A stretch of DNA of 64,000 bases from Nitrosopumilus sp. (lineage in GTDB: Archaea; Thermoproteota; Nitrososphaeria; Nitrososphaerales; Nitrosopumilaceae), in NCBI RefSeq assembly GCF_025699125.1, contig NZ_JAILWC010000002.1:62001-126000 (forward strand). Direction: 5' to 3'. The notes beneath the pieces are model-generated. The model was not told the origin of the DNA, made no database searches, and saw nothing but the letters and a program-made list of their open reading frames with translations. Shown in pieces: positions 17,151 to 25,743 of the stretch. The translations under genes and the position numbers were made by a program. Numbering within the stretch: position 1 is the first letter of the stretch; each line of letters opens with the position of its first letter.

Positions 17151-17909
17151 TTGAAAATCGAAGAATATTTAGAAACACTTCCTGAGAATATACTTAATGG
17201 AGAAGATGTTCATCTTCCAGAAAAATCATTGAGAGAGATTTTCAAGTTTGTGAATTTGGGGAAAAATGATATTTTTTATCATTTAGGTTGCGGAAATGAA
17301 AAAGGGGTAAAGATGGCAATTAATGAATTCAATGTAAAAAAGGCCATAGGAATAGACAATAATGATGAAAAAATTCAGCATGCAAAAGAGACTTTTGAAG
17401 AGAGTAATCGCGTACAATTCATTTGTACGAGCATAGAGGATTCAGACATTTCAGAAGCATCAGTGATCTTATTTTGGTTTACAGATGAAAACATGATAAA
17501 TAAAATGATGAAAAAATTTGAGAATCTCAAACCAGAAACAAAAATAATTACGATTTGGGGACCACTTCAGGACTGTCTCCCAGATGAAGTGAATTTTCCA
17601 TACATCATCAATAAAACACCATTCAAAAGAGCAGAAAATCTACAAGAGCAATTATTATCTATTTTTGGGGTAAAATGTATAGATTTTGTAACAGCATGGG
17701 AATTTGCAGAAAGGTATACAAAGTCAATTGGAATGCCTGAGATTCAAAATGATCGATTTTTAACAATAATTCAAACCCTGATGATTTGGATTAATGCAAA
17801 AAAGTTAGGGGTGGCATGTGGTGAAGAAATTCCAGAATCCATTCAAACATACATTAACATTATGAAAATGCATTTTGATATTGATTTTGAACACTTGTTG
17901 GATGAATAA
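17151..17909 (+). CDS. Class I SAM-dependent methyltransferase (substrate unknown)
   Basis: 252 residues from a TTG start. SAM-binding motif I is DIFYHLGCGNEKGVKMAINEF, followed by acidic AIGIDNNDEKIQHAKE. A motif IV-like VILFWFTDE lies downstream. The form of motif I resembles DOT1-like and ribosomal-protein methyltransferases, but the match is loose. The C-terminal third is helical and probably recognises the substrate. Confidence 0.72.
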   Translation: MKIEEYLETLPENILNGEDVHLPEKSLREIFKFVNLGKNDIFYHLGCGNEKGVKMAINEFNVKKAIGIDNNDEKIQHAKETFEESNRVQFICTSIEDSDISEASVILFWFTDENMINKMMKKFENLKPETKIITIWGPLQDCLPDEVNFPYIINKTPFKRAENLQEQLLSIFGVKCIDFVTAWEFAERYTKSIGMPEIQNDRFLTIIQTLMIWINAKKLGVACGEEIPESIQTYINIMKMHFDIDFEHLLDE

Positions 17910-17949
17910 TGCATGCAATCTTTTTATTTTGTTTTAACATAAATTGAGT

Positions 17950-18297
17950 ATGGAAGGAAGAATCAACATCAATGTTTCTGCGGTAGATTACGATAAAACT
18001 AGCAAAGCTTTAACACATCAATTATCACTTTTAGAAGAAATGGTTCATGGCGAAGAAGACTTTACGATGACAGACTCCGAGTTTGCCTTTGGTTGGCACT
18101 TTTTTGTATTAAGTGTGAATAAATCACTTGTTCAAAAACTGGCAGAAATGATGGGTTCGGATTTTGATAAATTAAAAGGAAGGGGAATCGAAAAAAAATT
18201 CCTCACATGGTTAACAAAGAACATAGAAAGTAAATCACCTAGATTCAAAATTGCCATAAAAGAAGAGATGGAATCTAGCAAATTTGGAATATTCTAA
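17950..18297 (+). CDS. Hypothetical protein
   Basis: 115 residues from ATG 17950; a TTG at 17944 is also in frame. A short N-terminal beta stretch (GRININVSAVDYD) is followed by several amphipathic helices and ends KFGIF. There are no cysteines, membrane segments or motif that I recognise. It ends just before the convergent tRNA-His gene. Confidence 0.6.
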   Translation: MEGRININVSAVDYDKTSKALTHQLSLLEEMVHGEEDFTMTDSEFAFGWHFFVLSVNKSLVQKLAEMMGSDFDKLKGRGIEKKFLTWLTKNIESKSPRFKIAIKEEMESSKFGIF

Positions 18298-18306
18298 AAT
18301 TTGAGC

Positions 18307-18380
18307 GGGCCCTCGAGGGGAATCGAACTCCTGTCCGAGGATCCACAATCCTCTATACTAACCACTGTACTACGAAGGCC
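18307..18380 (-). tRNA. tRNA-His (anticodon GTG)
   Basis: On the minus strand the acceptor stem pairs GGCCTTC with GAGGGCC, and the discriminator is C73. The anticodon arm is GAGGA-TTGTGGA-TCCTC, giving GTG. The genomic base before G1 is T, so the G at -1 that histidyl-tRNA synthetase needs is not encoded and must be added after transcription, as in organisms with a Thg1-type enzyme. Confidence 0.95.
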
Positions 18381-18468
18381 ACAAAGAAGAAATCTTGTTT
18401 ATCCTGTAATAATCTTTTAGCTGGAAATTAGACTGTAGATTTATTATTAACTAGGTGGGATTTGTGTT

Positions 18469-18549
18469 ATGAGATTATGGTGGGTAGCAATGGCAATCGC
18501 AATTGGATTAACATGGGTCGGAATGAATTACTTACTTCCATTCAAGTAA
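18469..18549 (+). CDS. Candidate 26-residue single-span membrane protein
   Basis: ATG at 18469 to TAA at 18547-18549. The peptide starts MRLWWVAMAIAIG and ends with a short polar tail (PFK), forming one membrane helix. A purine-rich aggtggg lies about 9-15 nt upstream as a plausible ribosome binding site. Its size and composition resemble small subunits or assembly peptides of membrane complexes. Conservation cannot be tested here. Confidence 0.4.
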   Translation: MRLWWVAMAIAIGLTWVGMNYLLPFK

Positions 18550-18647
18550 AAGATTATTTCAAAAATGTCTTATTCGTGATGAACTATAGTTTTTCTACCA
18601 AATAACGTCGATCGCTTTAAATTTGTTGTATATGGGTATTTTTCAAC

Positions 18648-19673
18648 TTGAAAAAAGGATTCATCACTAAAAAATTACGTACAGGAAAAAGAACCCTTGA
18701 GGAGGATTCTAGTCAAAGAAAAATTGAGAGAATTCAAGGTGGAAAATTCACATGGTTGGATCTTCAAAATCCAGACAGAGAGCAAATGGAAAAACTGGCT
18801 CAAGAACACAATCTAAATTCACTTAATGTAGAAGATTGTTTAACAAAGTTTGAACTCCAAAAATTAGATAGTTATGATAATCATTTCTTTGTAATTCTAC
18901 ATTTTCCTCCACTTTCACAAAAAGTAGGAATATCAAAAAATAGTCAATTGTCCATTTTTGTAGGCAAAGATTTTCTAATCACAGTTCATCAAGGAGATCT
19001 TAACCCATTGGTGGAATTGGTTGAATTATGTATGGGTGATTCAGATCAAGAAAGAAAAAACAGACTTTTAGAAAAATCTCCAGGGTATTTGCTACACGAA
19101 ATAATAGATGTATTAGTAGATGATCTCCTGCACACATCTAGAAAGATTATTGCAAACCTAGATGAAATGGAAGACAGAGTATTTGATGAAAGAAAATCCG
19201 TAGCAAGAAGCATCTCACTATTAAGAAGAGAAATTAACAGATTAAGAAGAATTGCCAATCCATTGAAAAAATTTGTTTTAGAAATTGCAAAAAATATTGA
19301 AAGATATTCAGATAAAGAACATGAAGAGCTTACACTGTATTTTGACGATGTAATTGATCACATAGACAAAGTAATTGAAACATTAGAAGAATCACGAGAA
19401 ACTATGGAGATTTACAAAGATACTGACTTTGTGTTAAGTACTGAAAAAACAAACAAGGTGTTAGGAGTATTAACAATTATCTTTACTTTAGCAATCCCAG
19501 CAACAGTGATCGGGACATTTTACGGTATGAACGTAAACTTACCAGGAGGAATTGGAGATGATGTTATGTTTCTAGGTCCTTTTACAACATTCGTTATTGT
19601 CATACTTGCATCAGCAATACCTGCAATTCTGATGTTCGTATATTTTAGAAGATTGGGCTGGATCAGCAGTTAA
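18648..19673 (+). CDS. corA: CorA-family magnesium/cobalt transporter
   Basis: 341 residues. A long soluble N-terminal domain rich in helices (about 1-270) precedes two C-terminal membrane helices. The selectivity motif YGMNVNLPG lies right after the first helix (about residue 290), as in all CorA channels. The protein ends with a short basic tail. CorA works as a homopentamer in the membrane. TTG start at 18648. Confidence 0.93.
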   Translation: MKKGFITKKLRTGKRTLEEDSSQRKIERIQGGKFTWLDLQNPDREQMEKLAQEHNLNSLNVEDCLTKFELQKLDSYDNHFFVILHFPPLSQKVGISKNSQLSIFVGKDFLITVHQGDLNPLVELVELCMGDSDQERKNRLLEKSPGYLLHEIIDVLVDDLLHTSRKIIANLDEMEDRVFDERKSVARSISLLRREINRLRRIANPLKKFVLEIAKNIERYSDKEHEELTLYFDDVIDHIDKVIETLEESRETMEIYKDTDFVLSTEKTNKVLGVLTIIFTLAIPATVIGTFYGMNVNLPGGIGDDVMFLGPFTTFVIVILASAIPAILMFVYFRRLGWISS

Positions 19674-19759
19674 AATATCAACCACAGGTTTTTCATTAGT
19701 TGAAAACCACAGATGCAAAAAAGAAGCTTAGATAAATAAGAGATGTTTTAAACTAAATT

Positions 19760-20032
19760 ATGGGGAAAATTAGAATTAGAACTGGTAGAGGTACAGGAAC
19801 CATCGAAGTTGATGATGATCCATCTAAATGGTCAGGAGATGAATATAGGAAAATCCAAGAAGCAAGGAAAAAAGCAGCAGCAAATAGAATGGTTCACACA
19901 GGCAGAGGAACTGGTTCAAGAAAGCTAGGTGATATGCCTGATCCAAAAGCTAGACCTTCAACAGAAGGAATGACTAGAGTTACAGGCAGAGGAACTAGTT
20001 CAAGAAAAAGTACTAACAAAGGTTCAAAATAG
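19760..20032 (+). CDS. Small basic protein with three GRGT repeats
   Basis: 90 residues, highly charged. Three copies of a motif RTGRGTGT / HTGRGTGSRK / VTGRGTSSRK occur near residues 6, 46 and 75, separated by linkers containing DDPSKW and PDPKARP. No membrane segment or Cys. Arg-Gly-rich repeats of this type often bind nucleic acid, but that is inference. I do not recognise a named family. Confidence 0.65.
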   Translation: MGKIRIRTGRGTGTIEVDDDPSKWSGDEYRKIQEARKKAAANRMVHTGRGTGSRKLGDMPDPKARPSTEGMTRVTGRGTSSRKSTNKGSK

Positions 20033-20081
20033 TACCTCAATTTTTCATTTTTAAGATTTTTTCAAGATTGCTTATATTTTA

Positions 20082-20750
20082 TTAGATTTTAACATCAGGA
20101 TTTCCAGCTTTTAGCTTTTCCCAATCTGCAAGAAAATTTTCCAACCCAATTTTTGTCAAGGGATGTTGCAACATCTTATCTAACACGGCAGGTGGTAAAG
20201 TTACCACATCAGCTCCAATTTTTGCAGCATCAACTACATGTACAGGATGGCGCACACTTGCAACAAGAATTTGAGTTTTAAATGTAGGATAATTTTTAAA
20301 AATTTCTTTAATATCTGCAATTAGTTTCATTCCATCCTGACCAATATCATCTAGCCTTCCAATAAATGGGCTAACATATTTTGCACCAGATTTTGCTGCA
20401 AGTAAAGCTTGATTTGCAGAAAATATCAATGTAACATTAACAGGAATTCCTTCAGAGGAAAGTGATTTGCACGCTTTAAGTCCATCAGGAGTCATAGGAA
20501 CTTTAACAACAACATTATTTCCATATTCACGTAGTCGCTTACCTTCTTCAATCATTCCAGAATATTCAGTACTGACAACTTCCAGACTAACATCACCTTT
20601 GATAATTTTTGTAATTTCCTCCATCGCGTTCTTTGGATTTCCGCCTTCCTTTGACATCAAAGACGGATTGGTGGTAATTCCATCAAGCAATCCCATATCA
20701 TTGAATTTTTTAATTGAATCTAAATTGGCAGTGTCAAGAAAAATCTTCAT
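20082..20750 (-). CDS. tal: Transaldolase / fructose-6-phosphate aldolase-like protein
   Basis: 222 residues, the short TalC/MipB type. Motifs: IFLDTANLDSIKKF and DGITTNPSLMSKEG at the start, the Schiff-base Lys in VVKVPMTPDG, the block NVTLIFSANQALLAA, and SPFIGRLDDIGQDG. It acts in the non-oxidative pentose phosphate pathway or as a fructose-6-phosphate aldolase; the two are not separable by eye. Its ATG overlaps the stop of the transketolase C-terminal subunit gene (ATGA). Confidence 0.92.
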   Translation of the reverse strand: MKIFLDTANLDSIKKFNDMGLLDGITTNPSLMSKEGGNPKNAMEEITKIIKGDVSLEVVSTEYSGMIEEGKRLREYGNNVVVKVPMTPDGLKACKSLSSEGIPVNVTLIFSANQALLAAKSGAKYVSPFIGRLDDIGQDGMKLIADIKEIFKNYPTFKTQILVASVRHPVHVVDAAKIGADVVTLPPAVLDKMLQHPLTKIGLENFLADWEKLKAGNPDVKI

Positions 20751-21721
20751 AATTTTTTGCTCCTAATTTCTTTGACTTGTTTTGCTATATTAAAAGATGT
20801 TATTCCATGTTTTTCCAAGAGTAAAGGAACCTCATCATCTCTAGCAGATTCCCCAAACATGTCTTGAGCGCCAATTCTCTTGATAGGAACAGGGTAAGAT
20901 TCAGAAACAGATTCTGCTACTGCAGAACCCATTCCAGCAAAAATATTATGTTCTTCAGTAGTTACCATACAACCAGTTTCTCTTGCGGCTTTTTCCAATA
21001 ACTCATTATCAAGAGGTTTTATTGAAAACATATCCAAAACTCTACATGAGATTCCATCGTGTTGCAATGCATCAGCTGCCTCTAATGCCATTCTAACAGT
21101 AATTCCACATGCTACAATAGCGCAATCAGAACCATCTCGTAATGTTATTCCCTTTCCAATGTGAAATTCTTGAGATTCTGAATGAATCAATGGAGTTTTA
21201 GATCTTGCCATTCTCATGTAAAAAGGACCATATTCTCTTGCCATTAATTGAGTCAATTTAGAAACGGCCACAGTGTCAGCGGGAATTAAAACTCTGAAAT
21301 TTGGAATCACCCTCATTATTGCAATATCTTCAATTTGCTGATGAGAGCCACCATCAGGTCCAACAGACAGACCACCATGAGATGAAACTAATTTTACATT
21401 TAGGCCTTTTTTCCCTGGAGGTGATGGGTATGCAACATTATTACGAATTTGATCAACTGCTCTTCCGGGTAAAAATATAGCATAAGTACTTGCAAAAGAG
21501 ATCTTTCCTGAAACAGCTAATCCTGCAGAAATTGTAACTAGATTTGCTTCGGCAATACCTACATTAAAGAACCTATCAGGAAATTCTTTTCCAAAATCAG
21601 AAATCTTTAGTGAATCAGTTGTATCAGCACCTAAAACTACAACATTGGGATTTTCTTTTCCAAGTTGTACAAGTGCTTTAGAATATGCTGAACGCATATC
21701 AGTCATTATAGGATCATTCAA
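20747..21721 (-). CDS. tktC: Transketolase, C-terminal subunit
   Basis: Carries the pyrimidine-binding (VGIAEANLVTISAGLA) and C-terminal domains of a split transketolase. Visible: RDD-type sugar-phosphate contacts (YMRMARSKTPLI), GKGITLRDGSDCAIVACG and TTEEHNIFAGMGSAV. The start chosen is TTG at 21721, which overlaps the stop of the upstream gene (TTGA) and gives MNDPIMTDMRSAY; ATG 21706 is the alternative. The frame extends further upstream inside the previous gene, but that extension looks non-native. It pairs with the N-terminal half encoded in the preceding fusion gene. Confidence 0.92.
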   Translation of the reverse strand: MNDPIMTDMRSAYSKALVQLGKENPNVVVLGADTTDSLKISDFGKEFPDRFFNVGIAEANLVTISAGLAVSGKISFASTYAIFLPGRAVDQIRNNVAYPSPPGKKGLNVKLVSSHGGLSVGPDGGSHQQIEDIAIMRVIPNFRVLIPADTVAVSKLTQLMAREYGPFYMRMARSKTPLIHSESQEFHIGKGITLRDGSDCAIVACGITVRMALEAADALQHDGISCRVLDMFSIKPLDNELLEKAARETGCMVTTEEHNIFAGMGSAVAESVSESYPVPIKRIGAQDMFGESARDDEVPLLLEKHGITSFNIAKQVKEIRSKKL

Positions 21722-23385
21722 AGATATCCTGCCTCCTTTGCAATTCTTTGAATTTGATCTTGTTTTTCTCCTACCACATGCAAACCAATCCATTTTTTCA
21801 CTAAATCAATTCCACCTAACTCATTTGCTTTATCAAGCAAAATTCTTCGTCTAGATTTTAAAACTTCATTTCTAAAATCTCTAATTGCAGATCTTACATC
21901 TTGTTGTCCAATAATTGCTCCACCGCCAACAAATACACGTGCTCCATCAGTAAATACAGAACCAATATTTTCTAGATTTATGCCTCCGTCAGCCTCAATA
22001 TAACCCGAAAAATTGTGTTCTTTTAAAACGGCGTTCAATCTATTCATTTTTGAGTGCGTCTCTTCAATGTATTTTTGTCCAGATTTTCCGGGTACTACGG
22101 ACATTACAATTAGTTGATCCAGTGATGGTATGAATTTGTAAAACCATTCAGGTAATTCAGTTTCTGGATTTATAGCAAAACCCACACCTACTTGATTTTG
22201 TTTAAGTAAATCATGAATTTCTCCAAAACTTGATTCATCAGTTACTTCAGCATGAACTGTAATTATGTCACTACCTGCATCGATGTAATCCTTAACATGT
22301 TTTACAGGCTCATTAATCATTAAGTGAGAATCAAATGGAATTACAGTAAGTGATCTTAGTTCTTTTATTTTATTATGATCAAAAGTTTTGGTTGGAACAA
22401 ATTGACCATCCATCACATCAAGATGAATATAGTCAGCCCTGCCTGAAACACATCTTTTGATTTCATTTTCTAAATTTGTCATATCGCCTGCAATGATTGA
22501 TGGAGCAATCATAAATTGAGAATCTAATTCAAGATTAATAATTTGGAGAACATCAGAGTCTGGAGATTTGCCATGCCATTGTGGATTATCCTCCATATGT
22601 TCAACAGACTTGCCCTTTATTGTTCTAGATATTATCATTGTAGGAACTCCTTTTGTAGCATTTGCTTTGGCTATTGCGGAGTTAATTTGCTCAATTCGAT
22701 GACCGTCAATTTCAATTACGTTCCAACCAAAAGATCTCCATTTATCGCCGGTCTTCCATCTTGAAGCATCTTTCCACATTTCAGAAAGATTATCGCCTTC
22801 TAATTTTTCATCAAGGGGCATAATTTTTTCAGTGTAAGAATCTTGTTGAATGAAATTTCTATCAAGAAAAGCAGTCAGATTGTCAACTTTGTATTTTGCA
22901 GCTGTCATTGCTGCCTCCCAAATCTGACCTTCATCAGATTCACCATCACCTATAATTGTGTAAATATGATGATTTTTGGAGTCAATTTTTGCAGCCAGTG
23001 CAATTCCAATAGAATATGACAATCCAGTACCTAATGAACCGCCACAAAATTCTACGCCAGGACATTTAAGATCTGGATGCCCCTGTAATCTACTTCCAAA
23101 TTTTCGTAAAGTATCAAGCTCAGATTCTGGAAAATAACCTGCTACTGCCATATTAGAAAACAAACCAGGTGCTGCATGGCCTTTGGATAGAACTAAACGA
23201 TCTCGATCTTCCCATTGAGGATTTTGAGGATCAAATTTCAAATGTTTATTGAATAAGCATCCCATTATTTCTGCCATTGAGAAAGAACCACCAGGATGAC
23301 CAGAACCTGCAGCGTTTGTTGCCGTGATAACTAATTTTCTGGCTTTAAGAATATTTTTCTTGATTTGATAATAATTGAGTCCCAT
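21718..23385 (-). CDS. Fusion: transketolase N-terminal subunit plus ribulose-phosphate 3-epimerase
   Basis: 555 residues. Residues 1-285 form the thiamine-diphosphate half of transketolase: SGHPGGSFSMAEI, SKGHAAPGLF, GSLGTGLSYSIGIALA, and the TPP motif GDGESDEGQIWEA. Residues from about 293 form a complete ribulose-phosphate 3-epimerase barrel: MIAPSIIAGD, YIHLDVMDGQFVPT, DSHLMI, VMSVVPGKSGQ and EADGGIN. About 50 extra helical residues follow at the C-terminus. The epimerase makes xylulose-5-phosphate, a transketolase substrate, so the fusion joins successive steps. It is followed by tktC and the transaldolase gene in one coupled operon. Confidence 0.93.
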   Translation of the reverse strand: MGLNYYQIKKNILKARKLVITATNAAGSGHPGGSFSMAEIMGCLFNKHLKFDPQNPQWEDRDRLVLSKGHAAPGLFSNMAVAGYFPESELDTLRKFGSRLQGHPDLKCPGVEFCGGSLGTGLSYSIGIALAAKIDSKNHHIYTIIGDGESDEGQIWEAAMTAAKYKVDNLTAFLDRNFIQQDSYTEKIMPLDEKLEGDNLSEMWKDASRWKTGDKWRSFGWNVIEIDGHRIEQINSAIAKANATKGVPTMIISRTIKGKSVEHMEDNPQWHGKSPDSDVLQIINLELDSQFMIAPSIIAGDMTNLENEIKRCVSGRADYIHLDVMDGQFVPTKTFDHNKIKELRSLTVIPFDSHLMINEPVKHVKDYIDAGSDIITVHAEVTDESSFGEIHDLLKQNQVGVGFAINPETELPEWFYKFIPSLDQLIVMSVVPGKSGQKYIEETHSKMNRLNAVLKEHNFSGYIEADGGINLENIGSVFTDGARVFVGGGAIIGQQDVRSAIRDFRNEVLKSRRRILLDKANELGGIDLVKKWIGLHVVGEKQDQIQRIAKEAGYL

Positions 23386-23461
23386 CTCGAACGTTATCTT
23401 TGTAAATTGAATAAAAATCTACTTCTGCAATATTTTAATTGGATCGGCAATATGAGAAGAT

Positions 23462-23839
23462 ATGGAAATTATGGAAAATGTTCCGATAGTAGTTTTTGAT
23501 AATCAATGCTATTTGTGTATAAAATTTGCGAAAGCTGTAGATTTTTTTGCCAGAGGTAAAATTTCAATGGTAGGTCATTATTCAGATTTTGGAAAAAAGA
23601 TAAGAGACAAAATTTTAGATGAATCGGCTTTGGAAATGTTTTGGTTTATTGATAAAAAAACTGCATATGGAGGAAGAGCAGCAATATACCCATTATTAAA
23701 ATCATTTTTTTCTAAAAGAACAAAAAAATTAATTTCAGTTAAAATTGATGATAGTTGTGAACAAAATTGCAAAACCGTAAATGCAGTTTTTGTTAGATCC
23801 TCTAGTTTACTAACTAATAGCAAAAAAATTAATTTTTAG
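23462..23839 (+). CDS. DCC-family (DUF393) thiol-disulfide oxidoreductase-like protein
   Basis: 125 residues. The N-terminal VVFDNQCYLC (Cys 16 and 19) matches the DxxC-x2-C signature of DUF393, a thioredoxin-like group of small proteins. The middle W-F-x-D-K and GGRAAIYPLL also fit. A redox function is assumed from the family, but partners are unknown. Divergent from the transketolase operon. Confidence 0.8.
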   Translation: MEIMENVPIVVFDNQCYLCIKFAKAVDFFARGKISMVGHYSDFGKKIRDKILDESALEMFWFIDKKTAYGGRAAIYPLLKSFFSKRTKKLISVKIDDSCEQNCKTVNAVFVRSSSLLTNSKKINF

Positions 23840-23874
23840 TAAATCTAAATAATACTTCAAAATTATCAAATTTA

Positions 23875-25353
23875 GTGAAAATAAAAACTGAAAGTTCTAT
23901 AAAAAAGAAAACGGATTTACTTTGTGGATTTGTCCTAGAAAATTCAAACAAAGTGTTAGGACTATCTAAGATTGATAGAAAAATAGCACTGTCAGTAAAT
24001 CAATCTCTAAAAGACATGGAAGGAAAGTTAGGGAAATTGAGTATCATTCCTTTGCCCGAGGACAAATATGCTAAAAGAATTCTTCTTGCAGGATTAGGAA
24101 AAAAAGAAGAATGGACAGAAGATACTTTAAGAAATGTTTCAGGTAAAATTGCACAAAAAGCACGAGAGTTAAAGTTGAAAGAGTTTTCAATAATTTCGCC
24201 TCCAAGTTTTGAAATTGATCCAATTTCATCAATTTCTCAAATTATCGAAGGCTCAAAAATGGCTCTGTATAAATTTGATAAATTCAAGGCAGAGAAAACA
24301 GAAAATGAACCAAATCTTACAATCATTGTTTCAGAATCAAATAAAATTTCAAAGGCCATCAGAACTTCTGAGATTGTTGCAGATGGTGCAATATTTACCA
24401 AAAGTATTGCAAACTTACCCCCAAACGAATGCACTCCGACTACTTTAGCAAACTTTGCAAAAATGATTTCAAAAAAGAACAAAATGAAATGCAGTGTTAT
24501 TTCTAAACTTGAATTAAAAAAGAAAGGTTTTGGAGGAATTTCTGCAGTTGGACAAGGAAGCAAAAACGAACCAAAACTAATTGTTTTAGAACATAATAAT
24601 GGACCAACAAATCAAAAGCCTATTGTTCTAGTAGGCAAAGCTGTAACATTTGACACAGGCGGAATCTCATTGAAACCAGGGGATAAAATGGATGAAATGA
24701 AATTTGACAAATGTGGTGGATGTACAGTTCTAGGAATTATGAAAGCAGTTTCAGAATTAAAATTGCCAATCAACGTAGTAGGAATAGTTCCTTCAGTGGA
24801 GAATATGCCAGGAGGAGAATCATATAGACCAGGCGATATTATAAAATTATACAGTGGAAAAACAGCAGAGATTCTCAATACAGACGCAGAAGGCAGATTG
24901 ATTTTAGCTGATGCATTGTCATATGGAGAAAAACAATTTTCTCCAAAAGCAATAATTGATTTTGCAACACTTACTGGTGCATGTATTATTGCATTAGGAA
25001 CCAATGTTGCTGCAATAGTATCAAACGATGAAAAACTAACAAGAAAGATCAACGATGCATCTAAAAGAACAAGTGAGGAAATTTGGGAGCTTCCGCTAAA
25101 TCAAGACTATATGGATATGATAAAATCAGATGTTGCAGATATGAAAAATGTAGGGATAGGAAGAGCTGCAGGAACCATTACAGCTGCAGCATTTTTGAAA
25201 AATGCTATTAATAATACACCATGGATACACTTTGATATTGCAGGAGTTGCGTGGACTCAAACAGCAACTAAAGAAAAGTCATACAATCCAAAAGGTGCAA
25301 CAGGATTTGGTGTAAGGTTAATTTTAGATTATTTACAAAAATTGGAAAGTTAG
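23875..25353 (+). CDS. pepA: Leucyl aminopeptidase (M17 family)
   Basis: 492 residues from a GTG start. The C-terminal catalytic domain has VGKAVTFDTGGISLKPG (metal-binding Lys and Asp) and the family signature NTDAEGRLILADAL, followed by DFATLTGACI. The N-terminal domain (1-170) is the usual regulatory one. It removes N-terminal residues from peptides and needs two Zn/Mn ions; members form hexamers. The stop overlaps the convergent zinc-finger gene. Confidence 0.95.
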   Translation: MKIKTESSIKKKTDLLCGFVLENSNKVLGLSKIDRKIALSVNQSLKDMEGKLGKLSIIPLPEDKYAKRILLAGLGKKEEWTEDTLRNVSGKIAQKARELKLKEFSIISPPSFEIDPISSISQIIEGSKMALYKFDKFKAEKTENEPNLTIIVSESNKISKAIRTSEIVADGAIFTKSIANLPPNECTPTTLANFAKMISKKNKMKCSVISKLELKKKGFGGISAVGQGSKNEPKLIVLEHNNGPTNQKPIVLVGKAVTFDTGGISLKPGDKMDEMKFDKCGGCTVLGIMKAVSELKLPINVVGIVPSVENMPGGESYRPGDIIKLYSGKTAEILNTDAEGRLILADALSYGEKQFSPKAIIDFATLTGACIIALGTNVAAIVSNDEKLTRKINDASKRTSEEIWELPLNQDYMDMIKSDVADMKNVGIGRAAGTITAAAFLKNAINNTPWIHFDIAGVAWTQTATKEKSYNPKGATGFGVRLILDYLQKLES

Positions 25354-25487
25354 TACCCTCTACTGTTTCTGTCAGGAATCCCAACATTTGGATTTCTCCA
25401 ACCATGTTTGTCCATCATGTGATTTAGCAATCTAATGTCATTATCACACATTTCCCCACAAACGCTACAGTTAGGCATTGAATTCAT
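25350..25487 (-). CDS. Single C2H2 zinc-finger protein (45 aa)
   Basis: ATG at 25487, stop TAA overlapping the pepA stop region. Residues C7-x2-C10-x12-H23-x4-H28 fit the classic C2H2 finger spacing, and the protein ends NPNVGIPDRNSRGY. Such solitary fingers are frequent in thaumarchaea, and nucleic acid binding is plausible. No other frame in this 180-nt gap is coding-like. Confidence 0.65.
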   Translation of the reverse strand: MNSMPNCSVCGEMCDNDIRLLNHMMDKHGWRNPNVGIPDRNSRGY

Positions 25488-25535
25488 TTCAACCCAAGCA
25501 ATTGGATATTAAAAGATTGATTGTAAATTAGAAAA

Positions 25536-25650
25536 TGCCAGCACTGTTGCTTCCCAAAGGCTCTCGCATTTTAGTAGCACAACAGCGACGTCAGGTTTGA
25601 CTTCCAAGTTCGGAATGGGATTGGGTCGCACCCTAACGCTATGGCCGGCT
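25536..25650 (-). rRNA. rrf: 5S ribosomal RNA
   Basis: Read on the minus strand, the molecule begins AGCCGGCCATAGCG and ends GTGCTGGCAT, pairing into helix I. In between is the conserved archaeal 5S core CCCAATCCCATTCCGAAC and AAGTCAAACCTGACG. The ends are accurate to a few bases. No 16S, 23S or tRNA is adjacent, so it is transcribed on its own. Confidence 0.93.
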
Positions 25651-25743
25651 TGAAAAATGATGATGAATTCTCATCTATTAACGTAACGCAGGATTTCAAA
25701 TGCTCAAAATAGGTATAAAGCGAAGAAAATACGAGGTTACATC

